A DNA stretch of 64,000 nt from Ferrimonas pelagia (GCF_039543565.1 NZ_BAABJZ010000016.1:1-64000), one strand, 5' to 3'; positions 1 to 9,064 are shown, numbered from the stretch's first letter. Notes: generated by a model from the letters alone, not told the origin. Translations and numbers: made by a program.

Positions 1-90
1 TGGTCGCACCCCATCCAGAATTGGAATTTGACGCTGTCTCAGTTGTCGATCCACTTTGAGGGTCGATTGGACGAATACATCGACTTGTGA
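1..90 (+). CDS. IS256-family (mutator) transposase, C-terminal end only
   Basis: Frame 1 is open from the first base of the window to a TGA at 88-90 and encodes 29 residues (QNWNLTLSQLSIHFEGRLDE within them). This resembles the extreme C-terminus of IS256/mutator transposases, where a Trp-rich stretch is followed by a LSQ-L-IHFEGRL-like motif. The gene body lies upstream of the window, so the catalytic DDE residues cannot be seen. Identity rests on recall of the family C-terminus and on the inverted-repeat-like end that follows; moderate confidence. Confidence 0.55.
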   Translation, partial: WSHPIQNWNLTLSQLSIHFEGRLDEYIDL

Positions 91-124
91 ATTAGATTAC
101 TGACACAGAGTTATGAACACCCTC
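1..124 (+). mobile_element. Right end of an IS256-like insertion sequence (partial)
   Basis: The transposase stop at 90 is followed within 35 bases by a segment ending in GAACACCCTC at 115-124. A terminal repeat starting GAGGGTGT and continuing into a TCTGTGT-like stretch is typical of IS256-group elements, so the IS probably ends at about 124. The opposite end and the target duplication lie outside the window. The boundary is inferred. Confidence 0.45.
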
Positions 125-235
125 GCTGCTATTGAACCATCACAGGTAACGGGAGCGGCAGGCGCAACCATCGACCAGAGAGGAACAAGCCGTTGGTAGC
201 AGCACAGGTTAGCGGATCAAGGTGAAACAGATACG
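125..235. other. Short intergenic stretch, no gene seen
   Basis: Sequence between the putative IS end and the tRNA terminator. No convincing reading frame, repeat or RNA gene is visible. Confidence 0.5.
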
Positions 236-262
236 AAAAAGCCCCAACCTTTCGGTTGGGGC
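236..262 (-). terminator. Rho-independent terminator of tRNA-Ser
   Basis: A GCCCCAACC / GGTTGGGGC stem with a four-base loop (241-262). Read on the minus strand it is followed by a run of five T (236-240). It lies directly downstream of the tRNA. Confidence 0.85.
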
Positions 263-272
263 TTTCGCAATA

Positions 273-360
273 TGGCGGTCAGGGAGAGATTCGAACTCTC
301 GATACGTTGCCGTATACACACTTTCCAGGCGTGCTCCTTCAGCCACTCGGACACCTGACC
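273..360 (-). tRNA. tRNA-Ser, anticodon GGA
   Basis: The minus strand folds as a class II tRNA of 88 nt. The acceptor stem GGTCAGG pairs with CCTGACC, followed by discriminator G and an encoded CCA (273-275). The anticodon loop reads CTGGAAA, giving anticodon GGA for UCC/UCU serine codons. It has the long variable arm of serine tRNAs and a GTTCGAATC T-arm. Its own promoter lies at 412-440 and a terminator follows at 236-262, so it is a single-gene unit. Confidence 0.95.
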
Positions 361-411
361 AATTTTTTGCAGCGAGACACCAATGTGGTATCGCGTCGCT
401 ACGGGTTGCGC

Positions 412-440
412 ATATTAGGGAAGTCGCCGTATTGAGTCAA
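412..440 (-). promoter_or_regulatory. Sigma-70 promoter of tRNA-Ser
   Basis: On the minus strand TTGACT (435-440) and TAATAT (412-417) are separated by 17 bases. They are followed by a GC-rich discriminator (GCGC), as expected for a stringently controlled stable-RNA promoter. The -35 box overlaps the last codons of the CHAD gene. Confidence 0.75.
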
Positions 441-1246
441 CGATTAATTTCGACCAAATGACCGAATGCGTTTTTTTTCTTCAACTCTCGTCGGCCCAGC
501 TTAACCAATACATCAAGTGTCTGAGCTTTTTGCAGCTGTAAGTCGCTCTTTTGGCTTAACAACTCCGTCTTCAGTTCTGCAGATCCCGGTTCAATGTCGT
601 TTAAGATCGTCAATTGGCAACAGCTGTCATTGAATGCACCCAAGCGATCTTGCCACTCCTGCGCTAAACCGCTCCGCCCCTGAGGCAGGCACAGATCGAT
701 CAAGTAGCGCTGCTTTTTAACCAAGATCCGAACACGGTGCCAATGCTTACTTTTCCCCGTCGAGAGCGCTCGTTCTGTCTGCGCAATGATCTGAAGCCGC
801 AATTGCTCACTGATATCAACCGTGGCATCCGCCAGCTGCGTTTGATTCAATGTCCATTTCAAGGCCAACACACTTTGGCAAAGGAGTTGTTCACGTTCTA
901 ATCGATGAAGTTGGTCGTGAAGGTTGGCTAGCCTGAATTGACGTAGTTGCTCAACATAATCACGCAATGGCCCTGGCTTCAGCTGAGCCACAAACACATC
1001 CAGATCACGCACAAGGTTACTCACCTTGATCTGGGCGGCAAAGCTCAGCGAGAGTGCGCAGGCTGGAGTTTGCCACAGCTCTTCAATAAACAGCTCCAAT
1101 AAACAACGACACTTTCTCAAGTTGACTCGGTACCGGTGTAAGGCCTCACGATCCCCCTCCTCCCTAAGCGCCGGCAGCTGCATCAGTGCTTGCTCATAGA
1201 GATCCAAGACGCGAAAACGGATCCCACTTACCAATCCTTCGGTCAT
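437..1246 (-). CDS. CHAD domain-containing protein
   Basis: A 269-residue protein with a CHAD (conserved histidine alpha-helical) domain. Residues about 36-52 read HRYRVNLRKCRCLLELF, the typical His/Arg/Lys-rich helix, and a second basic helix with WHRVRILVKKQRYLID lies near residues 169-184. CHAD domains are predicted to bind anionic polymers such as polyphosphate and are often found fused or next to CYTH phosphatases; no CYTH domain is visible here. The start is supported by GGGAG upstream. The gene sits between nadA and tRNA-Ser and is separated from nadA by a terminator, so it is probably transcribed alone. The specific role is unknown. Confidence 0.8.
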   Translation of the reverse strand: MTEGLVSGIRFRVLDLYEQALMQLPALREEGDREALHRYRVNLRKCRCLLELFIEELWQTPACALSLSFAAQIKVSNLVRDLDVFVAQLKPGPLRDYVEQLRQFRLANLHDQLHRLEREQLLCQSVLALKWTLNQTQLADATVDISEQLRLQIIAQTERALSTGKSKHWHRVRILVKKQRYLIDLCLPQGRSGLAQEWQDRLGAFNDSCCQLTILNDIEPGSAELKTELLSQKSDLQLQKAQTLDVLVKLGRRELKKKNAFGHLVEINR

Positions 1247-1263
1247 GCTGATTTGCTCCCATA

Positions 1264-1290
1264 AAAAACGCCGCTAGAGCGGCGTTTTTA
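1264..1290. terminator. Bidirectional hairpin terminator downstream of nadA
   Basis: An AACGCCGCT / AGCGGCGTT stem with A- and T-tracts on both sides lies between nadA and the CHAD gene. On the minus strand it ends nadA transcription. Confidence 0.85.
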
Positions 1291-1305
1291 TCTTAGTTCA
1301 TCCGA

Positions 1306-2370
1306 TCAGGCGTTGCCTTTGATCTTCATCTTGAGTTCCGCGGCGAAATCCAGCATCCGATTTAGCGGTAACATCGCGCGTTGGGCCAACGCTTCATCGA
1401 CAAACACTTCATGTTCACTTTTATCATCAGATGTCAGCGCATTTTCAATCGCAACTAAGCCATTCATCGCCATCCATGGGCAATGGGCACAGCTTCGACA
1501 GGTTGCGCCGTTGCCGCCCGTTGGCGCTTCGATAAAGGTCTTCTCTGGCGACAGTTGTGCCATTTTGTAGAAGATCCCCTTATCTGTCGCCACGATAAAG
1601 GTGTCGTTATCCATGGTTTGGCTCGCCTGAATGAGTTGAGAAGTCGAGCCAACCGCGTCGGCAACCTCGACTACCGACTCCGGTGATTCAGGATGGACCA
1701 ACACAGCCGCATGAGGATTTTGAGCTTTCAACGCCAATAGCGCATTCGCTTTAAACTCATCGTGTACCAAACAGGCCCCTTGCCACATAAGCATGTCGGC
1801 CCCAGTTTGCTTAGATATGTAGCTGCCTAAATGCCGGTCTGGACCCCAGATGATCTTATGCCCTTCACTATCCAAGTGCTCGACGATCTCTAGCGCGATG
1901 CTGGATGTTACCACCCAATCCGCTCTCGCCTTCACTGCAGCGGACGTATTGGCGTAAACAACTACGGTGTGATCTGGATGGGCGTCACAAAACTCAGCAA
2001 ACTTATCCGCCGGACAGCCCAGATCCAATGAGCAGGTTGCGTCCAATGTTGGCATCAATACCGTTTTCTCTGGAGTCAGGGTCTTAGCCGTTTCTCCCAT
2101 AAACCGCACACCAGCCACCAATAGGGTTTTCGCTGGATGATCGTTACCAAATCGTGCCATTTCCAATGAGTCTGCGACGCAACCGCCGGTTTCTTCAGCC
2201 AACGCTTGGATCTCAGGATCGGTATAGTAATGTGCAACGAGGACCGCATCCTTCTCCTTCAACAGATGCTTAATTCGCTCTTTATATGCCTGCTTTTCTT
2301 GGTTATCTAATGGCAATGGCTTTGGCGGGAACGGGTACTGCAGATCATCTACAACGGGGGCTTCAATCAT
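1306..2370 (-). CDS. nadA: Quinolinate synthase NadA
   Basis: Condenses iminoaspartate with dihydroxyacetone phosphate to quinolinate in de novo NAD synthesis, using a [4Fe-4S] cluster. At 354 residues it has the length of the E. coli type. The three cluster cysteines fall at C113, C200 and C297, with C291 and C294 forming the conserved CxxCxxC near the end (TCRSCAHCPW). HYYTDPEIQ near residue 47 is the family N-terminal motif. The ribosome-binding site is weak, but the start fits family length. It has its own promoter (2404-2432) and terminator (1264-1290). nadB is not adjacent. Confidence 0.97.
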   Translation of the reverse strand: MIEAPVVDDLQYPFPPKPLPLDNQEKQAYKERIKHLLKEKDAVLVAHYYTDPEIQALAEETGGCVADSLEMARFGNDHPAKTLLVAGVRFMGETAKTLTPEKTVLMPTLDATCSLDLGCPADKFAEFCDAHPDHTVVVYANTSAAVKARADWVVTSSIALEIVEHLDSEGHKIIWGPDRHLGSYISKQTGADMLMWQGACLVHDEFKANALLALKAQNPHAAVLVHPESPESVVEVADAVGSTSQLIQASQTMDNDTFIVATDKGIFYKMAQLSPEKTFIEAPTGGNGATCRSCAHCPWMAMNGLVAIENALTSDDKSEHEVFVDEALAQRAMLPLNRMLDFAAELKMKIKGNA

Positions 2371-2403
2371 TTCGGGTTCAGGCCTCTGGTACTAACTGCG
2401 GCC

Positions 2404-2432
2404 ATTATACGAGATGCAGCGCCTGAGGTTAA
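2404..2432 (-). promoter_or_regulatory. Sigma-70 promoter of nadA
   Basis: On the minus strand a perfect TATAAT (2404-2409) is preceded by TTAACC (2427-2432) with 17-base spacing, 34 bases upstream of the nadA start. Confidence 0.7.
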
Positions 2433-2498
2433 CTCTCGTTTTTGACGACCAACGCTCAAGATCGGAAAACGGAGGCGCGATGGCCTCCGCCTCCACCG

Positions 2499-3554
2499 CT
2501 ACTGCAGAGCGCGCGTATCGCTCAGTGATTGAAGTCCTGAATAGCCTGAACCTACCAGCTCAGCCTTAAATTGCGCTTCGATCGGATCAGGCTCGCCTCC
2601 TTGCGCCAACCGTTGCCGCTTGAGGAGTGCTTGCACTCGCTTTAGGTTGTCCTGCGCCTTGACGAAGTAACTCGGCGAACTGTCTATCGCTTTTAAGAAC
2701 AAGGCCTCTGCTTCCTCCAAGCGGCTATCCAGTAACACAAAATAACCAATATCATTATATGCATCCGCCTCCGGCATTACGCGCTTAAAGGCCTGAAAAG
2801 CCCGCTCCGTATGCCCCATTCGTACGTAAACCAAGCCGAGATTGGTCCACGCTCGCCGGTAATTGGGATGGCGCTGTGTGACCTTACGCAGGTGGATCTC
2901 AGCTTGCGCCAGATCTCCAGCTAGATAATAGGAATAGCCCAAATTATTTAACGCGTCCGCCGACATGGGATCATGCTCGAGTACCAATCGATAGATCTTC
3001 TGCCCCGCTTCATACTCGCTCTTCATATCATGAACGATCCCCTGAGCAAGGTATGCCTTAACCGGTGATCCCCGATCCAGCCCGTGCCACTCATTCTCTT
3101 CACCCAGCATGATCTTAATGGTCGGATCATTCGCGTTTAATCTCTGCTGATCTAAATCGAGTGCGGATCGCAGGTGGATCTTCGCTTCCCGGCTGTCGCC
3201 ATGACTCAGTTCGGTGACGGCCAGTTCTGCCAACGCACCGATATGGTCAGGCTGCAGTTTCAGCACATCACGAAAAGCCTTCATGGCGTGATGATCTTGT
3301 CCCAACTTAGACTGGATCACACCGATCTTATAAATTGCATCCACATTGTCCGGCGCATATTCCAAAAGCTCTAGGTAATGCTTCAGCGCGGTAGGATAAT
3401 GTCCACGCTGCAAAGACGTTGCTGCCTGTTGCTCTATCTGGGAAAGATCCGGTTTGATCGGATCGTCCGGTGTGTTTTGACAACCTGCTAATAATGCCAA
3501 CATCATCAGTAATAAACCGTTGGACCTAACGCGCCTACGCCATTTATCTGTCAT
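2499..3554 (-). CDS. tadD: TadD-like TPR lipoprotein of the Tad pilus locus
   Basis: The predicted 351-residue protein starts with a lipoprotein signal (basic start, LLLMMLALLAGC, lipidated Cys about 23). Several tetratricopeptide repeats follow, for example YPTALKHYLELLEYAPDN and ADALNNLGYSYYLAGDLAQAE. TadD proteins are TPR proteins needed for Tad pilus assembly, thought to assist outer-membrane steps. The ATG at 3554 is chosen because GGGGAAGGG precedes it and it begins just after the tadC stop; a longer frame reading back into tadC lacks a ribosome site. It is the last gene of the tad operon. Confidence 0.85.
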   Translation of the reverse strand: MTDKWRRRVRSNGLLLMMLALLAGCQNTPDDPIKPDLSQIEQQAATSLQRGHYPTALKHYLELLEYAPDNVDAIYKIGVIQSKLGQDHHAMKAFRDVLKLQPDHIGALAELAVTELSHGDSREAKIHLRSALDLDQQRLNANDPTIKIMLGEENEWHGLDRGSPVKAYLAQGIVHDMKSEYEAGQKIYRLVLEHDPMSADALNNLGYSYYLAGDLAQAEIHLRKVTQRHPNYRRAWTNLGLVYVRMGHTERAFQAFKRVMPEADAYNDIGYFVLLDSRLEEAEALFLKAIDSSPSYFVKAQDNLKRVQALLKRQRLAQGGEPDPIEAQFKAELVGSGYSGLQSLSDTRALQ

Positions 3555-3568
3555 CACCCTTCCCCAAG

Positions 3569-4537
3569 TTAACTGGTGCCATTCCATGCTTGCAGAACCT
3601 TCAGGATCGCCGGACCCACAGCGACAATAAAGAACGACGGCCAAATACAGAGCACCATAGGAAAGATCATCTTGACCCCCAACTTCGCTGCCTGCTCTTC
3701 CGCTGCTTGCATGCGTTTATCACGATACTCTTCAGCATAGACCCTTAAGGTTTCAGCGATCCCGGTTCCCAGCTTCATACTTTGGGTGATCGCGCTGTTC
3801 AGGCCTTTGATCTCCTCCAAACCCGTCCGACTCACGAACTCCTTCAGTGCCACATCAATGGTGAATCCTGCACGCACTTTTTGGCACACCAGGATCAGTT
3901 CATCCGACAACTTGGGGTGACTCACCTGCAGTTCGAGCGCGACCTTCTGCAACCCAGCCATCAACCCCTGTCCCGCTTCGCAACATACCACCAGAATATC
4001 TAGCGCGTCGGGAAAGCCGATACGCATTGCCCGCATTCGTTCATCCGCCAACCGATCCAACACAAAGCTCGGTAACAGAAAGCCCAGAGAACATAGCACC
4101 ACCATGATATAGATCTCTGTCTTTGGCTCTACGTCCAAATTCATCTGCAAGACAGCCAAGCCGATCAATAACATAATAAAAGCAAACAGGATCCGTGTGC
4201 CGTTATACACAGCTAACGCACTGTCTGAGTGATACCCCGCATGCACCAAGCGCCGCTTGATCTCATCACCACCAAATAAAAAATAACGCGAAAATCCGGA
4301 GGTGCTATTTAAAGAGTGCTCTAATGAATTATCAAAATCACCGCTCGCTTGCACGCCCCCGCCCGCACTGTTTAACTTTGCCAATCGTTGCCGAAAGGGA
4401 GAATAAAGACCACTAATAATGTAGGCAATACTGATCGCCAAAGTGACTCCCGCCAGCCCAGCAACCACATAGATCACGTAGGCATAATAGGTCTGATCCT
4501 GCAAACCTTCTTTAATCAAAGCAAATAGATAGTCCAT
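3569..4537 (-). CDS. tadC: Tad pilus inner-membrane protein TadC
   Basis: A 322-residue type II secretion F-domain protein with N-terminal, central and C-terminal hydrophobic segments. The cytoplasmic domain contains FPDALDILVVCCEAGQGL and the T2SSF helix pattern. With TadB it forms the inner-membrane platform on which the TadA ATPase works. GAGGTG precedes the start. It begins 2 bases after the tadB stop, so the two are translationally linked. Confidence 0.93.
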   Translation of the reverse strand: MDYLFALIKEGLQDQTYYAYVIYVVAGLAGVTLAISIAYIISGLYSPFRQRLAKLNSAGGGVQASGDFDNSLEHSLNSTSGFSRYFLFGGDEIKRRLVHAGYHSDSALAVYNGTRILFAFIMLLIGLAVLQMNLDVEPKTEIYIMVVLCSLGFLLPSFVLDRLADERMRAMRIGFPDALDILVVCCEAGQGLMAGLQKVALELQVSHPKLSDELILVCQKVRAGFTIDVALKEFVSRTGLEEIKGLNSAITQSMKLGTGIAETLRVYAEEYRDKRMQAAEEQAAKLGVKMIFPMVLCIWPSFFIVAVGPAILKVLQAWNGTS

Positions 4538-4539
4538 GG

Positions 4540-5514
4540 TTACACCTCGATCCGGATCAGGCGGCTTAACCAGTAGATCCCCAGCAGCATGCCAATACCA
4601 CCATAGAGCATCAAACGATTCCCCTCTTCGCTATCGACCAACTCATTGGCGTAATCTGGGCTGGTAACGAACAGCAACGCGAACAGCACCAAAGGCGTAA
4701 GCGTCAGTACCCAAGCAGACATGCGACCTTCGGCGGAAAGCGTTTTTACCTTTCGCCGAAAGGCAAACCGTTTGCGAATGATCACCGATAGGTTATTAAT
4801 GTTCTCCGCCAGATTCCCCCCGGTCTCTTTTTGTACCTGCACCACGGTTGAGAACGCCATTGCCGATACAGAAGGGATCCGCTCAATCATGTGGAGCAGA
4901 GCGCGGCGCGTATCTTTGCCATAGTTAATATCTGAAAACAGTATCTTAAACTCATGTGCGATCGGATCACTCATCTCTTCCGACGTAAGCCGCACTGCAT
5001 CGGTAAACGAGTAACCCGCTTGCAAAGCTCGCTTAACCACATCAAGCGCCTCAGGAAATTGCTCCTCAAGCAGTTCCATCCGATTGTTAAACTGGCGATT
5101 CAGCTTGATATTGAACAACATCAATACCAGTACAAACGCAAACAGGGCATACAGAGGATCGTGTTGCCAAAACCAGACTGCTGCCGCGAGTACGCCAGCA
5201 GTCAACAATGCCCGCAAGACATATTGATATCCCAACAAGTTAGAGCCGGACTGCTGCAATTTAAATGAAAGCTCATGAATAAAAGCATTTTTCTCAAGAG
5301 CCAACCCGAGACTTGACGCTTTCTTGAGCCGATTTTCCATCGCAATGGAAACCACTTCCCCCTCGGTTCCCTTTGCTTGTGCTACCTTCGCCAAGCGTTC
5401 ACGCACCACTTTGGTATTACCGCGTTGCGGTCGAGTAATGGGAATAAACAACGCTTGCGATAGCAGCAACACCGCAATAAACACACAACCGAGAAAGATG
5501 ATCTGCACACTCAT
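4540..5514 (-). CDS. tadB: Tad pilus inner-membrane protein TadB
   Basis: A 324-residue T2SSF-domain protein, the platform partner of TadC. It has an N-terminal membrane segment (IIFLGCVFIAVLLLSQALF), a central pair and C-terminal segments. The F-domain motif FPEALDVVKRALQAGYSF is followed by the conserved ETGGNLAENI. The ATG at 5514 is chosen over an upstream in-frame start because GAGGGG precedes it and the membrane anchor begins right there. It lies 10 bases after the tadA stop. Confidence 0.93.
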   Translation of the reverse strand: MSVQIIFLGCVFIAVLLLSQALFIPITRPQRGNTKVVRERLAKVAQAKGTEGEVVSIAMENRLKKASSLGLALEKNAFIHELSFKLQQSGSNLLGYQYVLRALLTAGVLAAAVWFWQHDPLYALFAFVLVLMLFNIKLNRQFNNRMELLEEQFPEALDVVKRALQAGYSFTDAVRLTSEEMSDPIAHEFKILFSDINYGKDTRRALLHMIERIPSVSAMAFSTVVQVQKETGGNLAENINNLSVIIRKRFAFRRKVKTLSAEGRMSAWVLTLTPLVLFALLFVTSPDYANELVDSEEGNRLMLYGGIGMLLGIYWLSRLIRIEV

Positions 5515-5524
5515 TGGATGCCCC

Positions 5525-6853
5525 TCAAAGGATCTCGAACCCTTCGCTTGTATTAAATAGGCTGTGAGACAGGTTGATCCCTTTACTGACCAACTCGTCA
5601 TAGAATCCGGGGATCACCCCGGTCGCCATAAAGTCACCACGAATGGTTCCATCTTCATTTCGACCTTTACGACGGAACACAAATAACTCTGACATGGTGA
5701 TCACCTCACCTTCCATACCGTTTATCTCATGAATACTGACGACCCGCCGGCGACCATCTTCCTGCCGCTCAAGCTGGACAATGAGATCTATCGCTGATGC
5801 CACCTGAGTTCGAATATTTTTTACTGGCATATCGAAGCCTGACATACACACCATATTTTCTAATCGACTCAGCGCATCTCGGGCGCTGTTTGCGTGAAGG
5901 GTCGTCAAAGAACCTTCATGCCCGGTGTTCATTGCCGTCAGCATGTCCAGGGCTTCCCCTCCCCTTACCTCACCAACGACGATCCGGTCGGGCCTCATCC
6001 GCAAGCTGTTCTTCACCAGATCCCGCAGGGTGATCTCCCCGCGCCCTTCAAGGTTTGCCGGCCGTGACTCGAGTCGGACAACGTGTGGCTGCTGAAGCTG
6101 CAATTCCGCGGAATCCTCAATGGTAATGATCCGCTCATCATTTGGAATGTACCCAGACAACACATTCAACATGGTCGTTTTACCGCTGCCGGTTCCTCCT
6201 GAGATCAAGACATTGAGCTTTCCTACCACGCAGGCTTTGAGCACCTCATACATCGCCTGAGTCATCGCCTGGTACTCAATCAATTGTTCGGCGGTCAGCT
6301 TATCTACGGTAAAGCGACGAATGGACATACTCGGGCCATCCAACGCCAATGGCGGAATGATCGCATTGACCCGCGAGCCATCCTTCAAGCGGGCATCCAC
6401 CAACGGGCTTGATTCATCAACTCGTCGGCCCACGTTTGAGACGATCTTGTCTATCGTATTGAGCAGATGTCGATCGTCCTGAAAGGTAAATGGTACAGGC
6501 TCTAACTTGCCAAACCGTTCGACATAAATACTTTTGGGGCTGTTGATCAAAATATCGGAAACGGTATTGTCCGCCAGCAAAGGCTCCAGTGGCCCCAAAC
6601 CCAGGATCTCATCGTTGATCTGCTTGATGATCTTATCCCGAGCTGAAAGACTGATCGGTTTGGGCCGCTCACTCAGTAGCTGATTGCACAACCGAGCGAT
6701 CTGATGCCGAGACTCTTTTTCCTCGGTCGCCTCCAGCTTGGCGACATCAAGCATATCCAGAAGCCGTTCATATAATTCTTGTTTTATCTTACTTTCTTGT
6801 TCATTCAGACACTGCAAATTGAACGAATTTTGATGGTTTGCTTGTGTATCCAT
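5525..6853 (-). CDS. tadA: Tad pilus assembly ATPase TadA/CpaF
   Basis: A 442-residue secretion ATPase of the VirB11/PulE superfamily, CpaF branch. Walker A is GGTGSGKTT at 219-227, the Asp box is ITIEDSAEL (243-251), Walker B is near VVGEVRG (292-298), and the His box TTLHANS is at 317-323. It powers Flp pilin polymerisation (and retraction in some systems) from the cytoplasmic face of TadB/TadC. GAGGAA lies ahead of the start. Length and motif order are normal. Confidence 0.97.
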   Translation of the reverse strand: MDTQANHQNSFNLQCLNEQESKIKQELYERLLDMLDVAKLEATEEKESRHQIARLCNQLLSERPKPISLSARDKIIKQINDEILGLGPLEPLLADNTVSDILINSPKSIYVERFGKLEPVPFTFQDDRHLLNTIDKIVSNVGRRVDESSPLVDARLKDGSRVNAIIPPLALDGPSMSIRRFTVDKLTAEQLIEYQAMTQAMYEVLKACVVGKLNVLISGGTGSGKTTMLNVLSGYIPNDERIITIEDSAELQLQQPHVVRLESRPANLEGRGEITLRDLVKNSLRMRPDRIVVGEVRGGEALDMLTAMNTGHEGSLTTLHANSARDALSRLENMVCMSGFDMPVKNIRTQVASAIDLIVQLERQEDGRRRVVSIHEINGMEGEVITMSELFVFRRKGRNEDGTIRGDFMATGVIPGFYDELVSKGINLSHSLFNTSEGFEIL

Positions 6854-6872
6854 GCAGGCTATTCCTCAACGG

Positions 6873-8120
6873 TTAACGCCATAATCTCGCCCAAAGCCCT
6901 TTCTTTTGCTCCGCTTGTGGATCGGGGAACAAAGCATCACAGATCAGGCCCACATCTTTTGTTAATGGCTCTTTTGCCGCAAACTCAGACAAGCGCTTGC
7001 CTTCATCTAAGCATGCGTTGACACATCGGAAATCGTTTCTCACAGTGAACACGGATGCCACGCCTGTCGTTTGCTGCACATCTTGCAACGACAGTGCGCT
7101 CTTCCCTGCGCTGTAACGATTAAAGACAATATGTAACTTGTCTTTTGCGACCCCTAGTTCGAACACCAAATGCCGCACCGTCGCCGTTGCACTTCGCAAC
7201 GACGCTAAGCTGTCTTGGATCACGATTAAAATGGCCTGAGAGTCCATAACGATGCCATTGGACCAATACTCCGGCCCACGGGACAAATCGACCACCACGG
7301 CCCGGTAACAGCCCCGTAACTTAAACATCAAATGTGGCAGTTGCAGATGCGCTTCTTCGGTCCCTTCCTGTTGGCTGTATGGCATCGCTGGCAACAGGTG
7401 CAATTCATCAAGCTGCGTCATCATGCCCACAAGGGCTGTGTTATCCAGCTCTTCCGCCTGGCTCAATGCGTTATAAAAGAAGTACTCTGGATCGACATCG
7501 AGCAGGTGAGACTGTCCGGCCTGCACATGATCACCATCGACCAATGCCACCGGACAATCGCCATTGCGACAGGCTAAGTGGTCAGCGATGGCAGCACTAA
7601 GAAAGCTGGTGCCACAGCCGCCTTTACTGTTCATCACCACAACCGATGGCCCCAACTCCATTTCAGCCGCCACCGCTTCCGCCACCCGGAACAAGGTGCG
7701 CTCTAATTCATCGGACTGTTCGCCTAAAGGGATGTAGTCACAAGCGCCTGCCTTCATCGCCTCGCGCAGGATCTGCGGCGACATGCCCTCACCAACCGCC
7801 AAGAAATGCGGACACTTACCGGCAAACTGCTGCAACAAGATTTGGGCCGATTCCAATTCAGCAGGCAGCATTAGTACTAAAAGGCGATTCGCGTCGAAGT
7901 ACTCACTGCTCGCCTCCTCAGCGGATATCATCGTCAGCTTCAGGTTGGGCCGAGACATCAAGAGCGCCGCCAACTCCTGCTCGTGCATATCGTCAGGCAC
8001 CACCAATAAGGTCGGCAACAACACAGGTAAACTTCGTGGCCGCCCCACCATATCGATCCGCTCAACAGATCCTGTATCGCTGAGCTCTAAATGGGTACCA
8101 TGTGTGTTCGGTGCATTCAT
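6873..8120 (-). CDS. tadZ: TadZ/CpaE-like pilus localisation protein
   Basis: A 415-residue protein with an N-terminal receiver-like domain (about 30-150) and a C-terminal ParA/MinD-type ATPase domain. The deviant Walker A reads NSKGGCGTS, with Cys in the position often held by Val or Ile. TadZ/CpaE proteins place the Tad machine at its cellular site. GAGGGGATC precedes the ATG. It lies immediately ahead of tadA in the operon, the usual order. Confidence 0.9.
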   Translation of the reverse strand: MNAPNTHGTHLELSDTGSVERIDMVGRPRSLPVLLPTLLVVPDDMHEQELAALLMSRPNLKLTMISAEEASSEYFDANRLLVLMLPAELESAQILLQQFAGKCPHFLAVGEGMSPQILREAMKAGACDYIPLGEQSDELERTLFRVAEAVAAEMELGPSVVVMNSKGGCGTSFLSAAIADHLACRNGDCPVALVDGDHVQAGQSHLLDVDPEYFFYNALSQAEELDNTALVGMMTQLDELHLLPAMPYSQQEGTEEAHLQLPHLMFKLRGCYRAVVVDLSRGPEYWSNGIVMDSQAILIVIQDSLASLRSATATVRHLVFELGVAKDKLHIVFNRYSAGKSALSLQDVQQTTGVASVFTVRNDFRCVNACLDEGKRLSEFAAKEPLTKDVGLICDALFPDPQAEQKKGLWARLWR

Positions 8121-8133
8121 AAGATCCCCTCAG

Positions 8134-8607
8134 CTAACTGCATATGGTGGTAATGCCAAATCGTGTGGCACCCAAGCTCTCTCGCGGCAGGATGGTGACA
8201 AAGGTCGGCGCATTCAACGTAATAAAAAATCCTGGGATCAATAATTGATGTTGGTAATCCGATATCGATGCCCGAACCAGACTGATCGCAGAGTAAGTCA
8301 ACGCCGATGCACCATCTTTATCTAAGTAATCGATGGTTAAATTGTCATTCGTAAGGTTCTTAACCAGCGTTGTTCCGTCAAATAGCGCAAGAGACTTAAG
8401 ATCCTCATAAACACTGGGGACGCCTGCCGGATTATTTGGTGCACACACTGCCGCAAGTCGTGCGGAGCGACGCGAAGCCTCCGTGAGTACATTGTAGGTG
8501 TACATCAATCTCGCCACTTCCAGCACAGCGAATATCGCTGTAAATACCACGCTTGCCACAATCGCAAATTCGGTTAGATAGGTGCCTCGTTGACGTCTTA
8601 CTCTCAT
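8134..8607 (-). CDS. TadE/TadF-like minor pseudopilin
   Basis: A 157-residue protein with the TadE-type N-terminus: a basic stretch (RVRRQRG) followed by TYLTEFAIVASVVFTAIFAV, in which Gly, then Glu, resemble the prepilin cleavage and Glu+5 pattern. A periplasmic domain of about 115 residues follows. TadE and TadF are minor pseudopilins processed by TadV. The start overlaps the stop of the preceding pseudopilin gene by 4 bases. The second position suggests TadF, but the split between E and F cannot be settled by eye. Confidence 0.82.
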   Translation of the reverse strand: MRVRRQRGTYLTEFAIVASVVFTAIFAVLEVARLMYTYNVLTEASRRSARLAAVCAPNNPAGVPSVYEDLKSLALFDGTTLVKNLTNDNLTIDYLDKDGASALTYSAISLVRASISDYQHQLLIPGFFITLNAPTFVTILPRESLGATRFGITTICS

Positions 8608-9062
8608 AGCGGCCTCATCGACAATGTGGCAGTGAGATCCCAGGTCAGATCAAGGCTATTACCGAAAAAGGTATTTAAGCTGCTGCCAAATATGGGTGTC
8701 CAATCGTATGTTACCGATACCGTCACTAGCTCATCCGATACCAACGCAACCGTGACATCATCTATCGTCATCCCGGGCATTAATGGCGTTCCGGAGGTCA
8801 CATTGCCAAACACAGCCAACCGTTTCGTTGCCAATGCCACCGAATCGCTGATCTCAACCTGATCATTGGACCCTAATCGAGTATTGCTAATCAAGTATCG
8901 ACAAGCATCACGCGCCAAGCTATTCACCTGATTATATTGATAAATTAGCCGACCAAACTCCGCCGTCGCCAGAAACAAAAAGAACACTATTGGCAAAGCG
9001 ATGGTCGCTTCCACCGCCGCGACTCCGCGTTGACGTTTCATCGAACCAGGAACCGTTTTCAT
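8604..9062 (-). CDS. tadE: TadE-like minor pseudopilin
   Basis: A 152-residue pseudopilin. After KRQRG the sequence VAAVEATIALPIVFFLFLA places Glu about five residues after the presumed cleavage Gly, followed by the membrane helix. The FGRLIYQYNQVNSLARDACRYL segment is the conserved TadE region. AAGGAT precedes the ATG. It is coupled to the tadG-like gene upstream (2 bases between) and overlaps the next pseudopilin gene. Confidence 0.85.
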   Translation of the reverse strand: MKTVPGSMKRQRGVAAVEATIALPIVFFLFLATAEFGRLIYQYNQVNSLARDACRYLISNTRLGSNDQVEISDSVALATKRLAVFGNVTSGTPLMPGMTIDDVTVALVSDELVTVSVTYDWTPIFGSSLNTFFGNSLDLTWDLTATLSMRPL

Positions 9063-9064
9063 GA

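Noticed and set aside
222..461. A 79-codon plus-strand frame covering tRNA-Ser
   Set aside because: It reads through the terminator, tRNA and promoter on the other strand.
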